Shown: one piece after another, positions 10,301 through 19,000 of the stretch
How positions within the stretch are numbered: position 1 is the first letter of the stretch
Layout: the number at the start of each line of letters is the position of its first letter
Assembly (NCBI GenBank): GCA_963970005.1
Contig: CAXAMN010001159.1
Coordinates: forward strand, 1-64,000
Reading direction: 5' to 3'
DNA: 64,000 nt
From: Durusdinium trenchii
Lineage: Eukaryota > Sar > Dinophyceae > Suessiales > Symbiodiniaceae
The notes under the pieces: model-generated
Seen by the model: only the letters and a program-made list of their open reading frames with translations
Told to the model about the DNA's origin: nothing
Database searches by the model: none
Program-made: the position numbers and the translations under genes

Positions 10301-12681
10301 AGTTGTGAGATACTCAATTGACTCAGCCCAGTGGCATTGTCGTATTTCAGAATTGTGGAGTTGGCATTTTCATGTTCTAGCACATAAAAATGCTCACACG
10401 GTTGATGCTCCCCATTCAGTGGGTCCGGACCCTGATGAATAACTAAGGCAATACATTGCCAAATCCGCCCGCCTGATTGGAAGGTATCTTTTTGAAGAAA
10501 CTTGTCATAGTCTGTTGCAAGCGGCTGGTTCGCTCGTTGAAAGTGCAGCCACACCAGTCGACAGGGTGAGCAAGAAATAGTGGCCCAGTTGAAGTTACTG
10601 GCACAATCTTGACATTCTTGACCAGCATTTATTCCATCATCACGCCCAATGGGCAAGAGACGCTCCGACCATGGAAAAGCCGCTTCAAAGAAGGCAACAT
10701 GCGATAAAAGTCCGGACGGTGAGTCAGTGACTATGAAAGTAGCGACATCATGCTCAACAATCCTGAGACAACTCAGACAGGTGAAAGTGACCCTAGATCC
10801 TAGTAGGTCATGAAAAGGAGGCGGAATTATAGCGACAATAGACTCATATGTTCTGAGCAAGTCCATATGAGTGTCCTTGGGGAGAGTGGACATGGCCAAA
10901 GCTAGATGATAATGATCAAAGTCATCATTCGGTAGATGAGACGCGCAGGTCCAGCCTTTGGCTATTGCAACCATCGCTCTGTGGCCAATGTGATTTTCGA
11001 AGTTTACTTGTTTGTTCCAATTTGCTTTCGAAACAATGCGTAGTGCCGCTGTGTAATAACAAGCTGTGGCATTGAGATTCTCGTATAGAGATACAGCCCG
11101 TTGGATGTCTTCATCCTGAAAGTCCATGTTTTGTAAGGAGACATCTCGGCTGATCATCTGCTGTATCTGGTGAATATATGATTGTCGCCGCTTGTTTTGA
11201 AGGATCTCATTGACAGAGTTTCGGTTAGCAGAGCAATTGGAAACGTGTTGGGCGTTGATTCCCCCTTTCACAAGACGATGGCTAAGGCCATCACCTCGTT
11301 TTGGGGCAGGTTTGGGAGTGGGCTTCTTGGCCAACTGTCGACGTAGGTCACCAGCACTTTTTTTTGGGGTAGGCTTCCTGTCTGTGATAACTTCAGCAGA
11401 ATGTTTGGACTTGGTCGAAGGCGTCCGATGGCCTACCTTTCCTTTTGGATCATCTTCTAATTGTTGCTGTAAATCAAGGTAAACCTGTTCACAAAACGAA
11501 TCAGTCGAAAGCTGAGAAGCTTCATTTCCTGACGAGCACTCATTGACGGGAACAACAATCTTCTCTTCGGAATGTTCTTTAACTTGACTCATTTCCGTGT
11601 TGCAGGTTTGGGACTGCTGTAGGCCGCTTGGACAAACAGTACAAACTTGTTTCACGCTTCCATTGGCAATGTTCAAAGCAGAGCTTTCATCAACTTGCAT
11701 TGCTTCTTTCCCAGCGTTAAGATCATCAGGGTCATTTTGGGTATTAGTGATGTATGTTTTACTTACAAAAGATTGTCCAGGTGTCCCAGCAAATTCAGGC
11801 AAGGAAGATGCAGGACTAACCTGACTTTCTTGATTCGTGTCTCGATGTTCATCACTATCTTTTACCCGAAGGTGTGTGGCAATTTCACTGCAAAGTAGGT
11901 TCTTTCTAGTCAGTGAGCAATCGGACAATAAGTCCAGGTTTTGTTTCAATGTCATTTCTTCTTCATGGGATGTGGAACCTGTTGCATCGATTTCTGTTGG
12001 TAGAGGACTGACTGCATCTTGGTTATGATCCGACGAAGAGGGGATTGAACGAGTAGGAGATTGTTTGTTGTCACGACACACTCCAGTAAAAGAGGCATCT
12101 CTTTGGGCATTAATAATACGTTGTGGGTTGATGCCTGTGGGATTAGACTTCTGATTGGTTGCAAAGACTTCGGTGGTATGATTTTTATTTGAATTGTGAC
12201 TGTTGTACCAAATCGAAAGAGTGCGACCAACAGGTGGTTTCCTAAAGACGTCATGAACTTCTATCTGACCTGGTAGAAAGAGAATGAGGTTAGCACGGTC
12301 ATAGACACTGAGCTCTAGTGCATTGTTGAAACACCGAGAAACCTTACCTCTTTCAAAACGTGGTTGTAGTATTTGGAGCTTTTGACCATGTTCAATTTGG
12401 CAATGAACAATGCATTCATGCTCAGGCAGAGTTGCGATGACATCTCCATTGTGCTGTTGAAGGGGTGGCTTCGTGGTTGTGCAGTCAAGGAAAATGGTAT
12501 GATGATCTAGGAGATGCTTTTGCTTCATCAGAATGTCAAGAAGGTGAGAGACTTCTTTCATAGAGAGTTCAGCTTCAAAAAAGCAAATAGGAACTATTTC
12601 GTCAAGTAGATCAACGGCAACATCTCTCTTGCCGATTTCAAAGCTAAAAGCTTGTAGCTGCCCAAATCTTCTGCGCGACAT
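7363..12681 (-). CDS. LINE ORF1: USP-like protease fused to DNMT3-type DNA cytosine-5 methyltransferase
   Basis: This 1772-codon ORF has two enzymatic regions. Residues about 525-800 fit the ubiquitin-specific protease fold: Cys box NATACYYTAAL (Cys541), zinc-finger pairs C635/C638 and C690/C693, a CRLVWLHFQR strand matching the USP LVLHLKRF position, His box CEHFYVLE (His764) and YDNATG (Asp781). A basic linker (about 835-880) follows. Residues about 935-1325 are a C5 methyltransferase: FDGCGSS (motif I, Asp943), GGSPCTDLT (motif IV, Cys1034), LIENAGSM (motif VI, Glu1081), KRLRLFF (motif VIII, Arg1122) and a GN at 1310-1311 (motif X). GGSPC-DL is DNMT3-like. The N-terminal 500 and C-terminal 440 residues are unassigned. 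TAA and TAG lie directly upstream of the ATG, but copy 2 shows the frame originally extended further 5'. Confidence 0.85.
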   Translation of the reverse strand: MSRRRFGQLQAFSFEIGKRDVAVDLLDEIVPICFFEAELSMKEVSHLLDILMKQKHLLDHHTIFLDCTTTKPPLQQHNGDVIATLPEHECIVHCQIEHGQKLQILQPRFERGKVSRCFNNALELSVYDRANLILFLPGQIEVHDVFRKPPVGRTLSIWYNSHNSNKNHTTEVFATNQKSNPTGINPQRIINAQRDASFTGVCRDNKQSPTRSIPSSSDHNQDAVSPLPTEIDATGSTSHEEEMTLKQNLDLLSDCSLTRKNLLCSEIATHLRVKDSDEHRDTNQESQVSPASSLPEFAGTPGQSFVSKTYITNTQNDPDDLNAGKEAMQVDESSALNIANGSVKQVCTVCPSGLQQSQTCNTEMSQVKEHSEEKIVVPVNECSSGNEASQLSTDSFCEQVYLDLQQQLEDDPKGKVGHRTPSTKSKHSAEVITDRKPTPKKSAGDLRRQLAKKPTPKPAPKRGDGLSHRLVKGGINAQHVSNCSANRNSVNEILQNKRRQSYIHQIQQMISRDVSLQNMDFQDEDIQRAVSLYENLNATACYYTAALRIVSKANWNKQVNFENHIGHRAMVAIAKGWTCASHLPNDDFDHYHLALAMSTLPKDTHMDLLRTYESIVAIIPPPFHDLLGSRVTFTCLSCLRIVEHDVATFIVTDSPSGLLSHVAFFEAAFPWSERLLPIGRDDGINAGQECQDCASNFNWATISCSPCRLVWLHFQRANQPLATDYDKFLQKDTFQSGGRIWQCIALVIHQGPDPLNGEHQPCEHFYVLEHENANSTILKYDNATGLSQLSISQLKAGDRICGILYRHATISSTWLHTRPPKRTSNIARGKDSKRAKNKFGQRETNTPKKKLATKRAIDVGNRKDIVGPVPLNANELQAAYIPEKLCPPPPSDATIPVEQLEAIEKSLSQSSQTDHTISPASPLDQPMQSCESQPPYAVLSMFDGCGSSLDILIEKFGYRPKVCVLCERDEVLRYLVAEKHGISVNVQWIHSLKGGIFFYANDVDLLFDDGARILREFVTLSDYCHVFVIGGSPCTDLTYAGQEHGRLGICGPDSVFFFTMHLALYLLGTVLPKTRIRFLIENAGSMHYDHFAFIRACLGLSHITRDKMTWCTSKISPAKRLRLFFQNNILHDTVDSQALCQEDLQWPTDWRPLSIHDKGKFRDVFIKPFMRPLEVLSDIALRYSWTSYHPAALLWRTSYWHTHERFAMIANMFTDSSVPAFQWSDFIPAIYYPAWRRFLNCFYNKTSSNPEKDAVLRDVLPLFHNGSIRVPFRFLSDSEVLQVSGLSRNFATISRLRHVLHSQTIRSFVGNFFHPKLISLAIGTPDHIRAWIQGETECFFGVASPDDVRQGYISFRQAIENNLKMSGRSTQTTIVPEPYRHINFRSLVMSPVMRPPIAQPIVTQILPPYLTKEAIDNSNKDRREQRLDIFGKEPLIKFLTDLNLLNYVEQTAVPQWIFFSEEIAQALCTLSVNSDALNTYRQELLYHCTYHRITLFLRQILTTIKTADTGFIICWLSHQPNHMRYLGPSRATHLYLLRLHDTLEILLLKYGGEPVRICQPSQPSSWYRSMFGFQTNPQGVGTEHICAFAIQQERICTITEKPWAHSLVEPGCALWRLSHLLLAAENRVCKEPFANVCHLMTGSFPVILIGGLLQDWCLSICPESARAAYPRLQENIWQTDKLPNFCLLLIHQVEASEASSCERLLSLTPTTHTPHPVLPMTSAAEQAATHIPTEACIDDCRLMTLKSVWYACTQGEISAKLFHRAKALLHVE

Positions 12682-12865
12682 CTATTACCTGGTAGGGGAA
12701 AAAATCCACTAAGCCGGGCACCTTGACATAGTCCTTTGTTATGTGCCCCAACATGATGGTCAGTTTTGGTCTCTTTGACGTAAATGTTGGAGGCTCGTTC
12801 AGTAGTATGGACGTCAGGCTGTTTGTTATGAACAATTCTTTTATATGCTTTGTGGTTTGCCACTT

Positions 12866-13390
12866 CAAACATCCTCCTGCTAAGGTGGTCAAAGGTCAAA
12901 CACAAAAAGGGCACAGACCTCCACTCAGCTCCAACCCCAAGCACTCCAAAAACGAAAATTCCCTGAAGAAGCAAGCACTAGGTGAGCCATACGCTGTACA
13001 CGTGCGCTGTACGCTACTTTTCACATGCACGGTTGCCTGTGTCACTGAGCTCCGTCGGGATGACAACTTCTTGCAGTACAACACAATTAAGAAAAACTTC
13101 TTTGCCAATTTGTGAGTCGTAGCGGAAGCCACATACAATTTAAGGCCATAGCACCTCTGGAAAGTCCCTTCCGCCAGACTTGTGACCGAGAGTGGAAGTT
13201 TGACAATTTGCAGTTGCTGACAACTCTGCCAGGCCGCAATTCCTACATGTTGACTGCCCGTTGCCACTCCTACGTGCCGGAGCGAGGGTGCAGCATAAAA
13301 AGCTCTGTCGGCAATCTCTCCACGCGGGTTGGGAACACGTAGGGTAGCTTTTCTTTCCGTCTTCCTGGAACTGCCAGATGGAATCCGCAA
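12866..13390 (-). pseudogene. BspA-type leucine-rich-repeat (LRR_5) gene fragment
   Basis: The minus-strand frame from about 13390 reads three or so 23-residue units of the LRR_5 type, recognisable by IADRAFYAAPSL, QSCQQLQIVKLP and SVTSLAEGTFQRC. Such repeats are abundant in dinoflagellate proteins. The recognisable part is 13130-13390; below that the frame loses repeat character. The fragment lies between the 5' ends of two head-to-head LINE copies and is bounded at about 13385 by a spliced-leader-like sequence, so it is probably a piece of interrupted host DNA rather than an intact gene. Confidence 0.6.
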
Positions 13391-13404
13391 CCCTTTGGCT
13401 CAAG
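13385..13404 (+). other. Probable relic of the dinoflagellate spliced leader
   Basis: The 20 nt CCGCAACCCTTTGGCTCAAG align end to end with the dinoflagellate spliced leader, allowing a few transitions and one missing base; the terminal TTTGGCTCAAG is exact. Dinoflagellate mRNAs receive this leader by trans-splicing, and retroposed copies keep degraded relics (Slamovits and Keeling 2008). Here it sits about 300 nt upstream of the LINE copy 2 ATG, at the edge of the LRR fragment. Confidence 0.6.
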
Positions 13405-13557
13405 GCGTCTCGGCTCAAACTCGCGGCAAAAGCCGTTGAGCTAGGAGGTTCAAGACTACTTCTTAAAGAGAAGATGTCTCCGGTTACGCGAGCTAGGTTT
13501 GTTCAGTTAGGACTCTAGATCTTACCTCCGAACACTGTTATCTACCTGCATTTGTGT

Positions 13558-13669
13558 GGTGTCCTGAGACACCGTACAATTTCCTTTCAAGTGGGGTCCT
13601 TAGACTCCATTTGATAGCAACATCCGACAGCTTTCCTATAAGCACTCTCGAGGGGTGTCCTTAGACACC
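13558..13669 (+). promoter_or_regulatory. Three short tetraloop hairpins in the LINE 5' leader
   Basis: Three six-base-pair stems with four-base loops occur at 13558-13573 (GGTGTC CTGA GACACC), 13593-13608 (GGGGTC CTTA GACTCC, one G-T pair) and 13654-13669 (GGTGTC CTTA GACACC). Stem length and loop pattern are conserved between them. They lie upstream of the ATG at 13706 and could form in the LINE transcript. Their function is unknown. Confidence 0.6.
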
Positions 13670-13705
13670 TTTTGAGATTCGTTTAGGCTCTTTTAGTCTC
13701 CAAGA

Positions 13706-14529
13706 ATGGTTTCTAAAGAAGTCTCTTGCACGATTTCGCAATTTATCTACGATGATATTCTCGATTCTTTTGAGGCGAAAGGAGTTTTTTCACAGCTTAG
13801 TGGACTTTCCTCAGCTGCCTCACCGCGTATCCTTTTTCTTTGTCGTTTTCCTAGCATGGTCAACACCGCCCGTTTTAGCCGCAATCTCTTTGTTGTTGGA
13901 GAAGATGAATATCGCAACATTTGCGCGGTCGTTACTGGAAATCACCCAATAGATATCATTATTTATGGAATACAGAGTCGATTGCAAGATAGTATTTTGC
14001 AGCTCTACCACTCAGGCAGTCAACTACGACACGTACTTCTGTTTCATGAGTGCTCTTTTAGTGCAACTTGTATCGACTTAACTGTTTGGGTCTGCACTCG
14101 CTGCGAAGGCATCGAGCTCACATACAGCGAATCAGCAAATACAAAAGCTTCGAATTTGCACAAAACGGTCGCTTGCGCACTTGTACCAAAGCTACTTATT
14201 TCATTGCACTCAGTGCCACTCGTAATGTAAATAGCTTTGAAGTCTATTCGCCAAGTCTGGAATATGCTGAGACATGGCTTTGTTCCAGCAAGTCACAGGT
14301 TCAAGCTGCTATTACTGCCGTGCCAGGAATCTTTCGATTTCGAGTCTATACGCATGACCCCCCTCTCCATACAGAGCTTGGAGCAAGATCGATGCTGCGT
14401 CAGCTTCGGCATTGCTGAATCTGAAGTTCGCATAGTTACTGACTCCCATCAATTTATGCTTGTCTAAGTCAAGAAATTGCATCCTCTACTCAACAAGACC
14501 TCCAAAGGGTAATTCCCCTTTTCTGGAAC
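13706..14529 (+). pseudogene. LINE ORF1 N-terminal region, frameshifted
   Basis: An open frame starts at the ATG at 13706. Coding character then passes to another frame (14068-14415), back to the first one (to 14467), and finally to the frame that continues as the 14530 ORF. The join around 14464-14470 reads sensibly only with a one-base shift. I infer a once continuous ORF1 N-terminus now broken by at least three frameshifts. No domain is recognised. Copy 1 lacks this segment, so nothing in the window allows the breaks to be confirmed by comparison. Confidence 0.55.
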
Positions 14530-16071
14530 ATGCGTTTTGGTGATGCTCCCACCTTCTATCGCTTTCGAACTGCCACTTTTCTTGACATTAGATCTTGCAC
14601 GCAAGAAGAAAGATGGCAACTTCAGAGCATCTTAATTGACATGAACATTCCATACTATATCCAAAAAAGATTACTTTTGGTCATCTATGCTGAAGGAGCT
14701 GAACTTGAAAATTTCAGGCTTCGTACCTTCCAAGAACAGATTAAGGTTCCCTTTGGCAAAGAAGAAGGCAGTTTACAATGTTCTTTCACTGCGGGAATCA
14801 ATGAAAACAATTGGACTGTTGATATTAGCACTACTGGAAGTGACGCTCATGAAGCCTTTCAAATTGAAGATGATGGATCGCTTATGATGAAGGACGGGAC
14901 CGTTGATGTCGATTTTAGTGAAGAGTTGCAAAAAGTTTTGGGCGCTATACAAATCCGGCCTGCCATAGTACATGTCCAAGATAAAGGTCAACAGAAAGTT
15001 GTTGCCTTTTATGCCTCACCTGCCTCATTTCCGCGAATACCTGGTACCTTTGTTGACCACAAAGCATATAAAAGAATCGTCCACTACAAACAGCCTGACG
15101 TCCATACTACTGAACGGACCTCCAACATTTACGTCAAAGAAACCAAAACTGACCATCATGTTGGGGCACATAACAAAGGACTATGTCAAGGTGCCCGGCT
15201 TAGTGGATTTTTTCCCCTACCAGGTAATAGTATGTCGCGCAGAAGATTTGGGCAGCTACAAGCTTTTAGCTTTGAAATCGGCAAGAGAGACGTTGCCGTT
15301 GATCTACTTGACGAAATAGTTCCTATTTGCTTTGTTGAAGCTGAACTCTCTATTAAAGAAGTCTCTCACCTTCTTGACATTTTGATGAAGCAAAAGCATC
15401 TCCTCGATCATCATACAATCTTCCTTGAATGCACAACCACGAAGCCACCCCATCAACAGCACAATGGAGACGTCATCACAACTTTGCCTGAGCATGAATG
15501 TATTGTTCATTGCCAAATTGAACATGGTCAAAAGCTGCAAATACTACAACCACGTTTTGAAAGAGGTAAGGTCTCTCGGTGTTTCAGCAATGCACTAGAG
15601 CTCAGTGTCTATGACCGTGCTAACCTCGTTCTCTTCCTACCGGGTCAGATAGAAATTCATGACGTCTTTAGGAAAGCACCTGTTGGCCGCATTCTGTCGA
15701 TTTGGTACAACAGTCACTCTTTGCATAAGAATCATGCTACGGAAGCTTTTGCAACCAATCAGACGTCCGATCCCACTGGCATCAACCCACAACGTATTAT
15801 TAACGCCCAAAGAGATACCTCTTTTGCTGGCGTGTGTCGTGATAACAAACAATCACCTACTCGTTCAATCCCGTCTTCGTCGGACCATAATCAAGATGCA
15901 GTCAGTCCTCTACCAACAGAAATCGATGCAACTGGTTCTACTTCCCATGAAGAAGAAACGGCATTGAAACAAAACCTTAACCTTTTGTCCGATTGCTCCC
16001 TGACCAAAAAGAACCTACTTTGTAGTGAAATTGCTACATACCTTCAAGTAAAAGATTGTGATGAACATTGA
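14530..16071 (+). pseudogene. LINE copy 2 ORF1, first half (ends at nonsense TGA)
   Basis: From 15055 this frame matches copy 1 ORF1 closely; upstream of that it carries about 175 residues that copy 1 lacks. In copy 2 the upstream frame runs directly into MSRRRFGQ because of one extra T at about 15230, whereas copy 1 is shifted there. Differences between the copies just upstream (15060-15200) are mostly synonymous in this frame, supporting a longer ancestral ORF1. The frame stops at TGA 16069-16071; copy 1 has CGA at this codon. No catalytic domain lies in this half. The ATG at 14530 is simply the first available one after a frameshift. Confidence 0.7.
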
Positions 16072-19000
16072 GACACGAATCAAGGAAGTCAGGTTAGTCC
16101 AGCATCTTCTCTGCTTGAATTTGCTGGGACACCTGAACAACTTTTTGTAAGCAAAGCTTATATCTCCAATACCCAAAATGATCTTAATTCTGTGAACGAA
16201 GCAATGCAAGTTGATGAAAGCTCTGCTTTGCGCCTTGCAAACGGAAGTATTAAACAAGTTTGCACTGTTTGTCCGAACGGCTTACAGCAATCCCAAACCT
16301 GCAACACGGAAACCCGTCAAGCTAAAGAGCATCCCGAAGAGAAGGTTATTGTTCCCTTCAATGAGTGCCCGTCAGGGAATGAAGCTTCTCAGCTTTCGAC
16401 TGATTCGTTTTGTGAACAGGTTTACCTAGATCTACAACAACAATTAGAAGAAGATCCAAAGGAAAAAGTAGGCCATCGGACGTCTTCGACCAAGTCAAAA
16501 CATTCTGTTGAAGTGACCACTGACAGGAAGCCTACCCCTAAGAAAAGTGCTGGTGACCTACGTCGACAGTCGGCCAAGAAGCCCACTCCAAAACCTGCCC
16601 CGAAACGAGGTGATGGCCTTAGCCATCATCTTGTAAAAGGGGGAATCAATGCCCAACATGTTTCCAATTGCGCTACTAACCAAAACTCTGTCAATGAGAT
16701 CCTTCAAAACAAACGGCGACAATCATATATCCACCAGATACAGCAGATGATCAGCCGAGATGTCTCCCTACAAAACATGGACTTTCAGGATGAAGACATT
16801 CAACGAGCAGTATCTCTATATGAGAATCTCAATGCCACAGCTTGTTATTACACAGCAGCACTGCGCATTGTCTCCAAAGCAAATTGGAACAAGCAAGTAA
16901 ACTTCGAAAATCACATTGGCCACAGAGCGATGGTTGCAGTAGCCAAAGGCTGGACGTGCGCATCTCATCTACCGAATGATGATTTTGATCACTATCACCT
17001 AGCTTTGGCCATGTCCACTCTCCCAAAGGACACTCATATGGACTTGCTCAGAACATATGAGTCCATTGTCGCTATAATTCCGCCTCCTTTTCATGACCTA
17101 CTAGGATCTAGGGTCTCGTTTACCTGTCTGAGTTGTCTCAGAATTGTTGAGCATAATGTCGCTACCTTCATAGTCACTGACTCACCGACCGGACTTTTAT
17201 CACATGTTGCCTTTTTTGAAGCGGCTTTTCCATGGTCGGAGCGTCTTTTGCCCATTGGGAGTGATGATGGAATAAATGTCGGTCAAGAATGTCAAGAATG
17301 TGCCAGTAACTTTAACTGGGCCACTATCTCTTGCTCACCCTGTCGACTTGTGTGGCTGCACTTTCAACGAGCGAACCAGCCACTTGCAACAGACTATGAC
17401 AAGTTTCTTAAAAAAGATACCTTCCAATCAGGTGGGCAGATTTGGCAATGCATTGCCTTAGTTATTCATCAGGGTTCGGACCCACTGAATGGGGAGCATC
17501 AACCGTGTGAGCATTTTTATGTGCTAGAACATGAAAATGCCAACTCCACAATTCTGAAATACGACAATGCCACTGGGCTGAGTCAATTGAGTATCTCACA
17601 ACTCAAAGCAGGTGATCGAATTTGTGGTATCCTTTACCGACATGCGACAATCTCGAGCACATGGCTTCACACGCGACCTCCTAAACGAACGTCTAATATT
17701 GCGCGTGGCAAAGACTCAAAACGCGCTAAAAACAAGTTTGGGCAGAGAGAAGCAAATACATCTAAGAGAAAGCTTGCTACAAAAAGGGCCATTGATGTTG
17801 GGAATCGAAAAGATATTGTTGGCCCCGTTCCTCTAAATGCGAACGAGCTCCAAGCTGCCTACATTCCAGAGAAGCTATGCCCACCGCCTCCCAGTGATGC
17901 AACTATTCCTGTTGAACAACTAGAAGCCATTGAAAAATCTCTGTCACAGTCATCACAGACAGATCACATTATATCGCCTGCCTCACCAATTGATCAACCC
18001 ATGCAAAGTTGTGAATCTAAACCGCCGTATGCTGTCCTGAGCATGTTTGACGGATGCGGATCGTCTTTGGACATCCTTATTGAGAAATTTGGTTATCGCC
18101 CCAAAGTCTGTGTACTGTGTGAAAGAGATGAAGTACTCAGATATTTGGTTGCAGAAAAACATGGAATCTCTGTTAACGTGCAATGGATACACAGCCTCAA
18201 AGGAGGCATTTTCTTCTATGCAAATGATGTTGATCTTCTCTTTGATGATGGAGCAAGAATCTTAAGAGAGTTTGTCACTTTAAGTGACTATTGTCATGTT
18301 TTTGTCATTGGAGGCAGTCCCTGTACTGACCTCACTTATGCTGGTCAGGAACATGGACGCCTAGGCATATGTGGTCCGGACAGTGTCTTTTTCTTTACGA
18401 TGCACCTCGCGCTATATCTACTTGGAACAGTCCTTCCTAAGACACACATCCGCTTTCTTATCGAAAATGCAGGGTCAATGCACTATGATCATTTCACCTT
18501 CATCAGAGCCTGCCTTGGCCTCTCGCACATCACACGAGACAAAATGACTTGGTGTACTTCCAAAATATCGCCAGCAAAAAGACTTCGTCTCTTCTTCCAA
18601 AACAACATCCTTCATGACACTGTTGACTCTCAAGCCTTGTGCCAAGAAGACCTACAATGGCCTACCGACTGGAAACCATTATCCATCCATGATAAAGGGA
18701 AGTTTCGTGACGTTTTTATCAAACCTTTCATGCGACCCCTTGAAGTCCTCAGTGATATTGCTCTTCGCTACAGCTGGACTAGCTACCATCCTGCAGCTTT
18801 GCTGTGGAGGATTTCGTACTGGCACACACATGAACGGTTTGCAATGATAGCAAATATGTTCACCGATAGCTCTGTTCCTGCTTTTCAATGGAGCGATTTC
18901 ATACCTGCAATCTATTATCCGGCGTGGAGGCGCTTTTTGAGTTGCTTCTACAACAAAACCTCCTCTAATCCAGAGAAAGATGCTGTGCTTCGCGATGTTC

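Larger units (their letters stand above)
1091..12864 (-). mobile_element. LINE-type non-LTR retrotransposon, copy 1 (5'-truncated)
   Basis: A non-LTR retrotransposon on the minus strand with two long ORFs: ORF1 (12681-7363) with USP-like and DNMT3-like domains, and ORF2 (7366-1091) with apurinic-type endonuclease, reverse transcriptase, RNase H and a C-terminal polymerase-like region. Homology to copy 2 begins at about 12864 (matching 15055), and the 5' part present in copy 2 is absent here, which is typical of 5' truncation. Two defects are visible: a one-base loss just before the ORF1 ATG relative to copy 2, and an in-frame TGA at 3626-3628. Retrotransposons with captured DNMTs are known from dinoflagellates. 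The 3' end is not resolved. Confidence 0.85.

Noticed and set aside
12594-12974. Short ORF ahead of LINE copy 1 ORF1 as an independent gene
   Set aside because: It is the shifted upstream part of ORF1 joined to LRR-side flank by the truncation point.
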